Counted from the stretch's first letter, positions 18,114-28,344 are shown. The stretch: 64,000 nucleotides of DNA from Deferribacter thermophilus (GCF_049472675.1 NZ_JAPNXM010000003.1:1-64000); one strand, 5' to 3'. A program made the numbers and translations. Notes: generated by a model not told the origin, from the letters alone.

Positions 18114-19352
18114 ATGACAAACATTGGGTATATTATATTATCTATTTTAATTTTAGTAGAATGTGCAGAAATTTTTTTAGAAAAGATTAATATTAATTAT
18201 GCAAAGAAGGTTTTAAAATCTAAAGAATTGCCTTCTTTTTTAAATCAAGATGTTTTACAAAAAACAATTCAATATCAATCTTCAAATGTTAATCTTGATA
18301 TTTATAAGTCTATAGTAGATATTCTTTTTTTAATCTTTATATTTACATATGGGATTATTCAAAAATATGCACTTTATATCTTTTCGATAACCTCAAATGA
18401 ATTCATAAGAGCAATATTTTTTCTAATTGGAATACAATTGGTAATGGGAATTATAAACTTACCTTTTTCTTTGTATAAACAGTTTGTAATTGAAGAAAAA
18501 TTCGGTTTTAACAGAATGAATTTATCACTATTCTTTAGGGACTTAATTATTTCTTCGATTATAAGTTTTATTATTTTTACTATCTTATTATTTGCCATTA
18601 TTACATTCATTGATTATTTCAAAACCATTTGGTGGATAATCGGAGCTTTCTTCGTTTTACTTTTTGTAATTCTAATCAATTATTTATATCCTACACTTAT
18701 TGCTCCTCTTTTCAACAAATTCGAACCAATTAATGACCCTGATCTACTTGAAAAAATAAACGAGCTATCCACAAAAAGCGGATTTGATTTGAACAAAATT
18801 TATAAAATGGATGCATCTAAAAGAAGCTCACACGGAAATGCCTACTTTACAGGTTTTGGAAAGAAAAAAAGGGTTGTGCTGTTTGATACTATACTTGAAA
18901 AATTGAGTTATGATGAGATTGCATCTGTACTTGCTCATGAGCTTGGTCATTTTAAGTATAAACATATTTTGAAAAATATTATTATCTCGTTTTTAATTAT
19001 TTTTATTTCATTCTACTTAACATTTATATTGCTTCAAAAAGATTTTATATATCAAATATTTGGTTTTCCAAAATTTTTAGCATCTGGATTTTTTGTAATC
19101 TCCTTGCTAATGTCCCCTGCAAAATTTATTATTTCTCCGATATTTTCAGCAATCTCAAGAAAGTTTGAGTTTGAAGCTGACGAATACGCAATTAAAACCT
19201 TTGAAAATCGATCTTCATTTAAAAATGCTTTAATAAAACTATACAAAGACAATTTATCTAATCCATTCCCCCATCCACTCTATGTAAAATTATACTACTC
19301 ACATCCACCATTAATTGACAGACTACAAAGGATAGATAGTTATGGGAGTTAA
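18114..19352 (+). CDS. M48 family membrane metalloprotease (Ste24/CAAX-protease-like)
   Basis: 412 aa with about seven hydrophobic segments and the zinc motif HELGH in SVLAHELGHFKYKH. The third ligand glutamate is probably in FEFEADEYA. KSSxGNAYFTGFGKKKRVVLFD-like sequence before the motif (DASKRSSHGNAYFTG) and the N-terminal membrane part match Ste24-type peptidases rather than the shorter HtpX type. It should act on membrane or misfolded proteins from the inner membrane. It overlaps the RseC-like gene by 11 bases. A second M48 protease, htpX, is at 50051. Confidence 0.88.
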   Translation: MTNIGYIILSILILVECAEIFLEKININYAKKVLKSKELPSFLNQDVLQKTIQYQSSNVNLDIYKSIVDILFLIFIFTYGIIQKYALYIFSITSNEFIRAIFFLIGIQLVMGIINLPFSLYKQFVIEEKFGFNRMNLSLFFRDLIISSIISFIIFTILLFAIITFIDYFKTIWWIIGAFFVLLFVILINYLYPTLIAPLFNKFEPINDPDLLEKINELSTKSGFDLNKIYKMDASKRSSHGNAYFTGFGKKKRVVLFDTILEKLSYDEIASVLAHELGHFKYKHILKNIIISFLIIFISFYLTFILLQKDFIYQIFGFPKFLASGFFVISLLMSPAKFIISPIFSAISRKFEFEADEYAIKTFENRSSFKNALIKLYKDNLSNPFPHPLYVKLYYSHPPLIDRLQRIDSYGS

Positions 19353-19752
19353 AAAACATCAAGGAACCATTGTAAAAATAGAAAATAACAAAATGTATAT
19401 ACAGTTTATAAAAGATGCTGGATGCAGTAGTTGTGAACATAGAGAAACATGCGGAATGACTGAAGAACATAACCTTTTTGATTTCGAATTAAAAAAAGGA
19501 TTTAATGTTGGAGATAATGTTATTGTAACAATCGAAGATAAAACACTTTATAAATCAGCTTTTTTAATCTACATTATCCCAATAATTCTCATACTTTTAA
19601 CAGCGATTATTTCTAATACAATTTTTACAAAACTTAAAATGAATGAAATTTTAACACCTATTATTACACTGCTTGTTACTGCAATATATTTTATTGTTTT
19701 GCGAATTAAATATAAAAATAAAAAAATAGATATGAAAGTAGAAAAACTATGA
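19342..19752 (+). CDS. rseC: RseC/MucC-family membrane protein (SoxR-reducing system RseC-like)
   Basis: 136 aa. The N-terminal half is a small soluble domain with clustered cysteines, CSSCEHRETCG (about 32-42), and the pattern HQGTIVKIENNKMYIQF typical of RseC. Two hydrophobic helices follow (about 73-120), then a charged tail. RseC is usually encoded with rnf or sigma-E genes, and neither is present here, so the role is uncertain. A redox or metal role for the cysteines is inference. It ends four bases inside the MarC gene. Confidence 0.8.
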   Translation: MGVKKHQGTIVKIENNKMYIQFIKDAGCSSCEHRETCGMTEEHNLFDFELKKGFNVGDNVIVTIEDKTLYKSAFLIYIIPIILILLTAIISNTIFTKLKMNEILTPIITLLVTAIYFIVLRIKYKNKKIDMKVEKL

Positions 19753-20345
19753 ACGAGATTTTAATATTATATTTTAAGTCTATAACTACACTCTTTTTAG
19801 TAATTGACCCTGTTGGCATTATCCCTGTTTACATGGCTTTAACAAAAGGGATGACAGTCAAAGATAGAAAAAATCTATTAAATAAATCGATTATTGTTGC
19901 CTTTATACTTTTAGGTGTTTTTACAATAGCTGGTAGCGGTATTCTCTGGCTTTTTGGGATAGATGTTCACGATTTTAGAGTTGCTGGTGGCTTACTATTT
20001 CTGTTAATTTCAATTCAAATAATTTTTGGTAATAATGATGCCGAATATAGTGAAAAAATATCTGGGATAGTCCCCTTTGCTACACCTATCATGGTTGGCC
20101 CTGGTGTGGTAACTGCTACTATAGTCTTAACAGGTACAGTGGGTGTAATCCCTACTCTTGTTTCAGGAATAATAGCCTTTCTTTTAACTTACATTATCCT
20201 TTATTTTGGAAGACAAATATTAGAACTATTAGGTCAAAATGTGACAGATGTTATTACAAAAGTTATCGGTCTAATTTTAGCGGCAATCTCCATACACTAT
20301 ATTAGAGAAGGGATTTTAGGGATTATAAAGCATTCTGCAGGCTAA
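19749..20345 (+). CDS. MarC family integral membrane protein
   Basis: 198 aa with about six hydrophobic helices. The family pattern is visible in LFLVIDPVGIIPVYMALTKGM, FGIDVHDFRVAGGLLFLLI and VPFATPIMVGPGVVTATIVL. MarC proteins are inner-membrane proteins of poorly known function, not proven multidrug pumps. It overlaps the RseC-like gene by four bases (ATGA). At its 3' end it overlaps the convergent histidine kinase by four bases, leaving no room for a terminator between them. Confidence 0.9.
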   Translation: MNEILILYFKSITTLFLVIDPVGIIPVYMALTKGMTVKDRKNLLNKSIIVAFILLGVFTIAGSGILWLFGIDVHDFRVAGGLLFLLISIQIIFGNNDAEYSEKISGIVPFATPIMVGPGVVTATIVLTGTVGVIPTLVSGIIAFLLTYIILYFGRQILELLGQNVTDVITKVIGLILAAISIHYIREGILGIIKHSAG

Positions 20346-21676
20346 TTGCATTTACATTTATCAATAGTATATATTATTGGCAACATCAACCTAAAAGTAG
20401 TTCCTTCATCTACCTTGGATTCAACTTCTATCGTTCCACCATACTGTTCTACAATATTTTTTACGATAAATAGCCCAACACCTGTTCCATCATCTTTCGT
20501 AGTAAAGCTTAAAGAAAATATTTTATCCATTAATTCCTCAGGTATACCACATCCATTGTCAGACAATTCAATAATAATATTATCATTTAAGCAATATATA
20601 CTTATATTAATTATACCGCCATTACCTTCATTAAATTTTTCAAAAATTGCATCCCTTGCATTAACAAGTAGATTTAGAAAAATCTGATCAATGTGGGTCT
20701 TACTTATCAAACCAACGCATGCACACTTGCAATCAACATTTATTTTAATATTCTTACCTATTATCCTTCTATAAAAATCTTTATTTTCATATATGTAATC
20801 ACAAAAATTTATTTTTATTATATTCTCTTTTTTTCCAATATCTTTTAAACTTAACACAAATTCATTCATTACATTTGCATACTTGTAAATCTGCTCTATC
20901 ATAACCTTTACATCATCACTAAAATCTTTACTTTTCAAATAATCACAAAGTGAAAACATTCCTGTTAATATATTTTTCATATCATGTGCAATATTACCTA
21001 CAAACCTTCCTAATGTAATATTTTTCTCATTCTGAATAAGATTCTTTTCCAGTATTTTCATCTCTGTGATATCCTGCTTAATTGCACATATTTCTATAAT
21101 TTCACCCATAGAATCAAAAATAGGGAAAATCACACTTCTATCAATATATAAAGAACCATCTTTTTTTCTATTTACAAACTCTCCAACCCACTTTTCCCCT
21201 GCCAAGACTGTATCCCATAAGTTTTTATAATACTCTTTATCATGTTCTCCACTTTTCCATATTCTTGGGTTTTTACCACTTACATCATTAAAAGAGAAAC
21301 CTGTCATCTTTTCGAAGCCTCTATTAACAAAATTAATATTACCATTTTTATCAGTAATTATTATACCTACAGGTGCTTGATTTATTATGGCATTTAATGT
21401 GAAAAATTTCTCTACAAATTGATTAATACCAGTTCTATCATCAAGCTCAAATATAAGCTTATCTTGATAAATATTTACCTTAACTCTATAAAAATGCCTA
21501 TCAATACTAACATTTAATAACTTATTTTTTCTTTCATTATACTTCTTAAGGATTTCATCAAAAATTTTTTCTTTATTTTTTAAACTGCTAAATGCTTTAT
21601 TCTCATATATTTTTTCAAATTTTGAATCGATAATAAAAATATGTTCATTAAAATCATCAAATAAATCAAAATTCAC
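20342..21676 (-). CDS. PAS-domain sensor histidine kinase (orphan)
   Basis: 444 aa with no transmembrane segment. A PAS domain with PAC motif covers about 95-205 (APVGIIITDKNGNINFVNRGFEKMTGF). The phosphoacceptor is H231 in NIAHDMKN. The ATPase domain carries the N box (FLNLLVNARDAI), DNGCGIPEE and GTGVGLFIVKNIVEQYGG. CKCAC (in NVDCKCACVG) and CKC at the extreme C-terminus are unusual and could bind metal or act as a redox switch. No response regulator is adjacent. It is last in the gpsA-hisD transcript, overlapping hisD by 11 bases. The signal is unknown. Confidence 0.9.
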   Translation of the reverse strand: MNFDLFDDFNEHIFIIDSKFEKIYENKAFSSLKNKEKIFDEILKKYNERKNKLLNVSIDRHFYRVKVNIYQDKLIFELDDRTGINQFVEKFFTLNAIINQAPVGIIITDKNGNINFVNRGFEKMTGFSFNDVSGKNPRIWKSGEHDKEYYKNLWDTVLAGEKWVGEFVNRKKDGSLYIDRSVIFPIFDSMGEIIEICAIKQDITEMKILEKNLIQNEKNITLGRFVGNIAHDMKNILTGMFSLCDYLKSKDFSDDVKVMIEQIYKYANVMNEFVLSLKDIGKKENIIKINFCDYIYENKDFYRRIIGKNIKINVDCKCACVGLISKTHIDQIFLNLLVNARDAIFEKFNEGNGGIINISIYCLNDNIIIELSDNGCGIPEELMDKIFSLSFTTKDDGTGVGLFIVKNIVEQYGGTIEVESKVDEGTTFRLMLPIIYTIDKCKCN

Positions 21677-22946
21677 TATCCTTCTCCAACCTAACTTTTA
21701 CAGAGTTAGCATGAGCATCTAACCCCTCGCTTTTAGCCATCTTAATAATCATATCACCAAATTTTTTTACATACTCTTTTGAACAATTAATAATACTACT
21801 TTTTTTCATAAAATCATACACACCAAGTGGTGAAAAAAATCTAGCAGTTCCACCAGTGGGTAAAGTATGATTTGGTCCAGCAAAATAATCACCAATTGCC
21901 TCAGGTGTAAAGTGCCCCATAAATATGGCACCGGCATGTTTAATTTTGTAAAGTAGTTCAAAAGGGTTTTGAACAGACAATTCTAAATGTTCTGGAGCCA
22001 CCATATTTGCAAATTTGACAGCTTCCTCAACATCTTTTACTAACAAAATACCACCAAACTTTTCCAAAGATTTTTGAGCGATTTCAGACCTTTTTAAATT
22101 ATTTAATTGTACGGTTAACTCCTCTTTTATTTTATTTGCCAAATCTTTATCCCATGTAATTGTAATAGCACTTGCTAATTCATCATGTTCAGCCTGAGAG
22201 AGCATATCTGCAGCAACAAATTTTGGATTTGCGCTCTCATCGGCAATAATCAAAATCTCACTTGGCCCTGCAATCATATCTATATCAACAAAACCAAATA
22301 CAAGTTTTTTTGCCAAAGCCACATAAATATTTCCTGGACCTACAATTTTATCCACCTTTTCCACAGTATCAGTTCCAAAAGCGACAGCTGCAATTGCCTG
22401 TGCACCACCTAAAAGATATACCCGATCTACACCTGCAAGATATGCCACCCCTAAAACAAGCTTATTAATTTCACCATTTGAAGCAGGCGTTGTCATGACT
22501 ACTCTATTTACACCCGCAACCTTTGCTGGGATCACATTCATCAAAACAGTAGAGGGGTAGCTAGCTTTACCGCCAGGTACATAAACCGAAACACTATCAA
22601 TAGGGCTTATTTTTTGCCCCAAAACAGCTCCATCGCTTTCTATCAAATAGGTTTTCTCTAATTGAGTTTTGTGGAAATTTTCTATATTTTCTTTAGCTTT
22701 ATTAAATGCTAATTTTAGATCTTCAGGGATTTCATCATAAAACTTTTTCAACTCTTCTTTTTCAAAATAAAATTTATTATCTAAGTCATATTTATCAAAT
22801 CTAAGTGTTAGATCTTTTAATGTTTTGTCCCCAAATTTTCTCACATCTGAGATAATCTTATTTACAGTATCAAGATAATCAGCTTCTAATATTTCCCCTC
22901 TTTTTAAAATCTGATTTATCTTTTCTGAGTTAGGATAAAATATCAT
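21666..22946 (-). CDS. hisD: Histidinol dehydrogenase
   Basis: 426 aa, full length. It oxidises L-histidinol to L-histidine in two NAD-dependent steps. GGAQAIAAVAFGTDTV, VGPGNIYVALAKK, AGPSEILIIAD and the zinc-site stretch SQAEHDE are intact. HTLPTGGTARFFSPLGVYDF and a C-terminal HANS with conserved His follow. It overlaps the diguanylate cyclase gene by 17 bases. Other his genes are not in this window, so histidine synthesis is split across the genome. Confidence 0.97.
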   Translation of the reverse strand: MIFYPNSEKINQILKRGEILEADYLDTVNKIISDVRKFGDKTLKDLTLRFDKYDLDNKFYFEKEELKKFYDEIPEDLKLAFNKAKENIENFHKTQLEKTYLIESDGAVLGQKISPIDSVSVYVPGGKASYPSTVLMNVIPAKVAGVNRVVMTTPASNGEINKLVLGVAYLAGVDRVYLLGGAQAIAAVAFGTDTVEKVDKIVGPGNIYVALAKKLVFGFVDIDMIAGPSEILIIADESANPKFVAADMLSQAEHDELASAITITWDKDLANKIKEELTVQLNNLKRSEIAQKSLEKFGGILLVKDVEEAVKFANMVAPEHLELSVQNPFELLYKIKHAGAIFMGHFTPEAIGDYFAGPNHTLPTGGTARFFSPLGVYDFMKKSSIINCSKEYVKKFGDMIIKMAKSEGLDAHANSVKVRLEKDSEF

Positions 22947-24000
22947 TATTAACCCCTATAATTTTCATTTTCCCTTTATTTTTAGCCATATAAAGTCTAT
23001 CATCGGCTAATTTTAAGATCGCCTCAGCACTCAAATCATCCATTTCATCATCAGGTACTAATACAAAACCTCCAGAAATCCCAATTTCAATATCTAAATT
23101 TAATTTCTGAACTACACTTTTTAAAATATTACAAAGCTTACTGCTAACACCTTTAATCATATCAAAGGTAGCCTCAGGTAGTATAATATAAAACTCATCA
23201 CCACCAAACCTTCCCATTATATCTGCTTTTCTAGATGAACTATACAACTCATTTGCAAATCTTTTCAAAAATTCATCACCAAACAAATGCCCTTTTACAT
23301 CATTGATTTTTTTAAAATTATCTATATCTATAAGTCCCAATGCAAAACTTTTATTATATCTTTTGTGCATATTTATGAATTTTTCTAAAAAATCATATAA
23401 CGCAAGCTTATTGTAGGTACCGGTTAAAAAATCAACTAACATCTGTTTTGATAGTCTCTCAGCATCATACAATTTTCTCAATGCCACAGATATCTTAAAG
23501 CATAAATCTTTTATGAAATCTGTACTTTTAGTTTCAATAAACTTTTCGGGATCTTTAGAATAAAAATTTAATGAACCAACTATTCTGCCATCCTCAATTA
23601 TAGGTGATATTAGATAAGAATTCATCTCCTTAAATACATCAAACTCAGAAATAAAATTCGTTTTACCCACTCCAGAATAAGCCCTCTTTTCAAGAAAAAA
23701 ATATTTAAAGGCTTTATTATCTATAAAATATACTCTATCATCAATTTCATCACTAATTCTATCAAAATTAAATGTTTCCCTGTCAACAAAAAGCGCCACT
23801 CTATCAATTTCAAAAATATCTTCTAAATATTTTAAAGGCTTCTCTGCAAAATCTTTTAAGCTTTCTGCTAATAAAAAAGCATATTCAACGACTTTAAATC
23901 CCTGATTCTTTATCTCATTCTCTTTAATTAGCTCCAAAATCCCTTCTAACTCTTTTTTTAATTCATGGTTTTCTTTTAGTATATTGTTTAATTTACTCAC
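22930..24000 (-). CDS. Diguanylate cyclase with N-terminal GAF/DUF484-like sensor
   Basis: 356 aa, soluble. Residues 1-30 are a charged coiled coil. About 40-180 form a GAF/DUF484-like domain (SPIIEDGRIVGSLNFYSKDPEKF). The catalytic domain has GGDEF at 266-270, so it should make c-di-GMP from two GTP. An allosteric I-site, RKAD (257-260), sits exactly five residues before GGDEF, which predicts product inhibition. The start is GTG at 24000, overlapping the polA stop (GTGA). The ligand of the sensor domain is unknown. Confidence 0.92.
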   Translation of the reverse strand: MSKLNNILKENHELKKELEGILELIKENEIKNQGFKVVEYAFLLAESLKDFAEKPLKYLEDIFEIDRVALFVDRETFNFDRISDEIDDRVYFIDNKAFKYFFLEKRAYSGVGKTNFISEFDVFKEMNSYLISPIIEDGRIVGSLNFYSKDPEKFIETKSTDFIKDLCFKISVALRKLYDAERLSKQMLVDFLTGTYNKLALYDFLEKFINMHKRYNKSFALGLIDIDNFKKINDVKGHLFGDEFLKRFANELYSSSRKADIMGRFGGDEFYIILPEATFDMIKGVSSKLCNILKSVVQKLNLDIEIGISGGFVLVPDDEMDDLSAEAILKLADDRLYMAKNKGKMKIIGVNNDILS

Positions 24001-26375
24001 TCTTTTAAACCTCCCCAGTTTTTACCAATAGAGTAATTAACCTTTAGAGGAACTTTTAAATCTACAATTGTCTCCATAATATCCTTAATTTTGATAGCTA
24101 ACGATTCTGAATACTCCTCTTTTATTTCAAAGAGCAATTCATCATGTATCTGTAATAGCATTTTAGCATTATTATCCAATTTATGCAAATATTCATATAT
24201 TTTTATCATTGCAAGTTTTATTATATCTGCAGCAGACCCTTGTATCGGAGCATTGATTGCTACTCTTTCAGCTCTTTGTCTTAGCATCTTATTTGCACTA
24301 TTTATATCACTAATAAATCGTTTTCTACCCAATATCGTCTCTGTAAACCCCTTTTCTCTTGCATCTAAAATAACTTTATCAATATATTTTTTTACGCCTG
24401 GATATAATTCAAAATATTTTTCAATAAATATTTTTGCTTCACTTTGTGAAATACCTGTATCCCTAGCCAATCCATATGGACTAAGCCCATAAATAATCCC
24501 AAAATTTACTGCTTTTGCTAATCTTCTATGTTTTGAATCTACTTCTTTAATGGAAAATATCTCCATTGCTGTTTTTGTATGTATATCTTCATCATTTTTA
24601 AATGCATCTATTAAATTTTTATCTTCTGATAAACTTGCTAATATTCTCAATTCAATCTGCGAATAATCAAAACTTACTAAATTATACCCTTCTTCTGCCT
24701 CAAAACACTCCCTTATCCTTTTTCCATAAAGAGAACCAACTGGAATATTTTGTAGATTTGGATTTGTTGAGCTAATTCTACCAGTAGCAGTTCCCGTTTG
24801 TTTGAAGTGGGTATGAATTCTGCTATTCTCATCTACATAATTCAATAAATTTATCGTATATGTATTATTTAATTTATTAAGTTCCCTATATTTTAAAATC
24901 ATATCTATAAGATCTGCATGACCTGGATTGTAAAATTTAATTTCTATTAAAGCCTCCTCTGAGGTAGAGAATCCTGTTTTAGTTTTTTTAGACGGTTTTA
25001 ACCCCATTTTTTCAAAAAGGATCTCTGATAATTGCTTGGGAGAATTTAAATTAAAATCATACCCACAATAATCTTTAATATTTTTTTCATATTCATTTAG
25101 CTTGTTTATCAACTCACTATTTATTTGATAGACTTTTTCTTTATTTATTTTTATCCCATTCTTTTCCATTTCATATAATACTTCTGTAACAGGCAACTCT
25201 ACATTTTCGTACAAATCAATTAATCCATACTCTTTTAATTTTTCCAACTCTTGTTTTGCTACGGAAGAAACTCTAATTACAAAATCTTCGAAACTTTCTT
25301 CTTTATGCTTTTTGATACCGCCTGAGTCTGGTTCATTCATCCATGATATTATTTTTACATCGTAAATCTCTTTTGAAAATTTGATATCTTTTACTTTTTT
25401 TATCTCCTTTATGTCATAAAAAAACTTATAATCATTCAATTCAATGTCATCATAAAATATTTCTCGGTTTTTTAATGCAATCAATTTATCTTCAATAAAA
25501 CAAACAACATCTACTAAATCATCTTCTTTAACTTTTTCCACTTTTTTATTATCGGTATCTTTAAATAGCCTGTTAATAATTGTTTTTAGCTCAAAATATT
25601 CTAAATATTCTCTTAATTTATTATCATCTTTGATTGCTTCATAAACCTTTAAATCTTTTATATAATTCAATTTTACTAATTCTTTGCTAAAATAAGCATT
25701 TTTCTTCCCTTCAATGAGCTTTTCCTTTAATTTTCCACTTATCTTATCAATATTTGCAAAGATATTATCAAAGCTTCCAAAATCATTGATTAACTTTGCA
25801 GCTGTCTTCTGCCCAATACCTTTAATCCCTGGAATATTATCTGATTGATCTCCGCTTAAAGCAAGCAAATCACATATCTGCTCAGGGTATACACCAAAAA
25901 CTTTTTTTACTTTATCTCTATCAATCAATTCATCATCCTGATAATCGTAAATAAATACTTTATCATTTACTAATTGATGTAAATCCTTGTCTTTTGTTAT
26001 TAAATAAATAGTGTCTTTATCATGATTACATATTAATGTATAAATCAAGTCATCAGCTTCTGTAGCTTCTTGATATACTACATACACACCTATATAAGGA
26101 AGTATCCTTTTCAGATTTTCTACTTGGGGTATAAGTGCTTCAGGCGTTTTTTCTCTATGTGCCTTGTAATCCTTATGAACTCTATGTCTTTCAGTTTCAC
26201 CTTTACTATCAAATACAACATATATTTTTTCAGGTTTATGTTTTTCCTTCAGTGTTAGTATTAAATTTATAAACGAATGTAAAATAGAAGTCGGCTCCCC
26301 TTTTGAGTTTGTCAAAAGGGGAGTTTTGTAAAATATTCTATAACAGACAGAATGCCCATCAATAACAAAAATCAT
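23997..26375 (-). CDS. polA: DNA polymerase I lacking a recognisable proofreading domain
   Basis: 792 aa, short for PolA. The 5' nuclease domain (about 1-270) is intact, with VFDSKGETERHRVHKDYKAHR and the GIKGIGQKTA helix-hairpin-helix. The polymerase domain (about 400-792) has motif A (DYSQIELRIL), motif B (KAVNFGIIYGLSPYGLA) and motif C (IHDELLFE). Between them lie only about 115 residues, without the DxE of the 3'-5' exonuclease, so proofreading is predicted to be absent, as in Taq polymerase. It overlaps ilvE and the cyclase gene by four bases each. Confidence 0.96.
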   Translation of the reverse strand: MIFVIDGHSVCYRIFYKTPLLTNSKGEPTSILHSFINLILTLKEKHKPEKIYVVFDSKGETERHRVHKDYKAHREKTPEALIPQVENLKRILPYIGVYVVYQEATEADDLIYTLICNHDKDTIYLITKDKDLHQLVNDKVFIYDYQDDELIDRDKVKKVFGVYPEQICDLLALSGDQSDNIPGIKGIGQKTAAKLINDFGSFDNIFANIDKISGKLKEKLIEGKKNAYFSKELVKLNYIKDLKVYEAIKDDNKLREYLEYFELKTIINRLFKDTDNKKVEKVKEDDLVDVVCFIEDKLIALKNREIFYDDIELNDYKFFYDIKEIKKVKDIKFSKEIYDVKIISWMNEPDSGGIKKHKEESFEDFVIRVSSVAKQELEKLKEYGLIDLYENVELPVTEVLYEMEKNGIKINKEKVYQINSELINKLNEYEKNIKDYCGYDFNLNSPKQLSEILFEKMGLKPSKKTKTGFSTSEEALIEIKFYNPGHADLIDMILKYRELNKLNNTYTINLLNYVDENSRIHTHFKQTGTATGRISSTNPNLQNIPVGSLYGKRIRECFEAEEGYNLVSFDYSQIELRILASLSEDKNLIDAFKNDEDIHTKTAMEIFSIKEVDSKHRRLAKAVNFGIIYGLSPYGLARDTGISQSEAKIFIEKYFELYPGVKKYIDKVILDAREKGFTETILGRKRFISDINSANKMLRQRAERVAINAPIQGSAADIIKLAMIKIYEYLHKLDNNAKMLLQIHDELLFEIKEEYSESLAIKIKDIMETIVDLKVPLKVNYSIGKNWGGLKE

Positions 26376-27292
26376 TTTACCAATGTAAGCCAGTCTTTGT
26401 AACTTTCAACATTACCTTTTACAATTTCAAAGAATCTATTTTGTATCTTTTCTGTAATAGCACCTCTTTTTCCAACTCCGATGGTTCTTCCATCAAGCTC
26501 TCTAATAGGTGTAACTTCAGCTGCTGTCCCTGTAAAAAACGCCTCATCTGCTATATACATTTCATCCCTAGTAAATCTTCTTTCTATAACTTCATATCCT
26601 AAATCTTTTGCTATTTTTATTACTGAATCCCTAGTGATCCCTCTGAGGATTGATGTAACTGGTGGAGTTGAAATTATATTATCTTTAACAATAAATATAT
26701 TTTCACCACTACCTTCAGCAACATAACCATCAGGATCTAAAAACAGCGCTTCATCATAACCGTTCATCAAAGCTTCTCTTTTAGCTAAAACAGATGTGAT
26801 ATAATTCCCGCATGCTTTTGCCCTTGTAGCGATAGTATTAACATGAAACCTATTAAAACTTGATGTCTTTACTCTAATACCATTTCTAAGCCCTTCTTCC
26901 CCCAAATACGCTCCCCAGCTCCATGCAGCTATTACCACATCTATAGGAAACTCATCATCAACAGCAAGTCCCAAACTTTTATACCCATAGTAAATAATAG
27001 GCCTAATGTAGCAGCTTTTTAGCCCATTTGCTTTTATTGTCTCTATTATGGCATTACTTATTTCTTCTTCGTTATATTTCACATTCATCATAAAAATTTT
27101 TGCAGATTCCAATAATCTCTTAACATGCTCTTTTAATCTAAATACAGCTGGCCCCTCTTTTGTTTCATAGCACCTTATCCCTTCAAATACTCCTACACCA
27201 TAATGAAGGGTATGTGTTAGTACATGTGTTGTTGCATCCTCCCACTTGATCAGCTCTCCATTTTTCCAAATGTACTTACCACCTTCAAACAT
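26372..27292 (-). CDS. ilvE: Branched-chain amino acid aminotransferase
   Basis: 306 aa class IV PLP aminotransferase, catalysing the last step of valine, leucine and isoleucine synthesis. HYGVGVFEGIRCYET, the lysine-bearing ATRAKACGNYI stretch, GYDEALFLDPDGYVAEGSGENIF and GTAAEVTPIREL are intact. AGGAGTT precedes the ATG. It lies 14 bases after gpsA and overlaps polA by four. Other ilv genes are not in the window. Confidence 0.96.
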   Translation of the reverse strand: MFEGGKYIWKNGELIKWEDATTHVLTHTLHYGVGVFEGIRCYETKEGPAVFRLKEHVKRLLESAKIFMMNVKYNEEEISNAIIETIKANGLKSCYIRPIIYYGYKSLGLAVDDEFPIDVVIAAWSWGAYLGEEGLRNGIRVKTSSFNRFHVNTIATRAKACGNYITSVLAKREALMNGYDEALFLDPDGYVAEGSGENIFIVKDNIISTPPVTSILRGITRDSVIKIAKDLGYEVIERRFTRDEMYIADEAFFTGTAAEVTPIRELDGRTIGVGKRGAITEKIQNRFFEIVKGNVESYKDWLTLVK

Positions 27293-27306
27293 AACTCCTC
27301 CTAATA

Positions 27307-28296
27307 TTATATATTTTCTTGTTTTAAAGGTCTCTCCATTATATCTTTAAACGATTGTAATGGATTCTTATCGTTATAAATTATATTATAAACTTCTTCA
27401 CTAATAGGCATTTCCACATCTAAATCCTTTGCTAACTCAAAAGCTGCTTTCACAGTATAAACCCCTTCTGCTACCATTTTCATACCCTTTAAAATTTCAT
27501 TTATCTTTTTCCCTTTTCCTATCTCAATACCTACACTTCTGTTTCTACTAAGCTCCCCTGTACAAGTAAGTACCAAATCCCCCACACCTGCTAACCCCAT
27601 AAAGGTTTCAAGTTTACCACCCAATTTAAGCCCAAGTCTTGTTATTTCTCTTAAACCTCTAGTAATTATTCCAGCTCTTGCATTATTTCCAAAACCTAAA
27701 CCATCAGATATACCCGTGGCTATAGCAATTACATTTTTTAAAGCTCCACCAACCTCAAGTCCTATCACATCATCTGTAGTATAACATCTAAAATAATTAT
27801 TTGAAAATATCTTTTGCCAATAACCTGCTATTTTTAAATTATTTGATCCTATACTTACTGCCGTAGGCATCCTATTAGCGACTTCTTTTGCAAATGAAGG
27901 GCCAGAGATTACTGACACTTCAATATTTAAATATTCACGAAAAATATTATTAACAAACTTCTTGCTCTTTATTTCAATCCCCTTTGTAGCAACAATTATA
28001 TCTTTACCAATTAATTTATCTTTAAAATATTCTATACACTCTCTAGTAAATTGTGTAGGAACTACCCAAACTATTTTCTCATGGTCATCGCTTAAATCTT
28101 CAAATGATTTACATTTGATATTCTTATTAAGCTTAATACCTTTCAAATAAATAATATTTTCATTATTTTCATTTATACTATCTACAATTTCTTTTTCCTT
28201 TGCATATAAAACTATATTATGTCCATTATCTGCAAGCAAATTTGCAAGTGCTGTACCCCAACTACCTGCACCAATTACTGCAATATACTCTTGCAA
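27307..28296 (-). CDS. gpsA: Glycerol-3-phosphate dehydrogenase [NAD(P)+]
   Basis: 329 aa. It reduces dihydroxyacetone phosphate to sn-glycerol-3-phosphate for phospholipid synthesis. The Rossmann motif GAGSWGTALA (8-17), SGPSFAKEV, GGALKNVIAIATGISDGLGFGNNA with the catalytic lysine, and GLAGVGDLVLTCTG are present. The start is a TTG (28296), supported by AGGAGG seven bases upstream; there is no ATG in a suitable place. It is first in the minus-strand operon that ends with the histidine kinase. It is divergent from the ComFB-like gene with 48 bases between starts. Confidence 0.96.
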   Translation of the reverse strand: MQEYIAVIGAGSWGTALANLLADNGHNIVLYAKEKEIVDSINENNENIIYLKGIKLNKNIKCKSFEDLSDDHEKIVWVVPTQFTRECIEYFKDKLIGKDIIVATKGIEIKSKKFVNNIFREYLNIEVSVISGPSFAKEVANRMPTAVSIGSNNLKIAGYWQKIFSNNYFRCYTTDDVIGLEVGGALKNVIAIATGISDGLGFGNNARAGIITRGLREITRLGLKLGGKLETFMGLAGVGDLVLTCTGELSRNRSVGIEIGKGKKINEILKGMKMVAEGVYTVKAAFELAKDLDVEMPISEEVYNIIYNDKNPLQSFKDIMERPLKQENI

Positions 28297-28344
28297 AATC
28301 TTACCTCCTATTTTAATATAACTTAAATTATTTTAGGAGGATTT

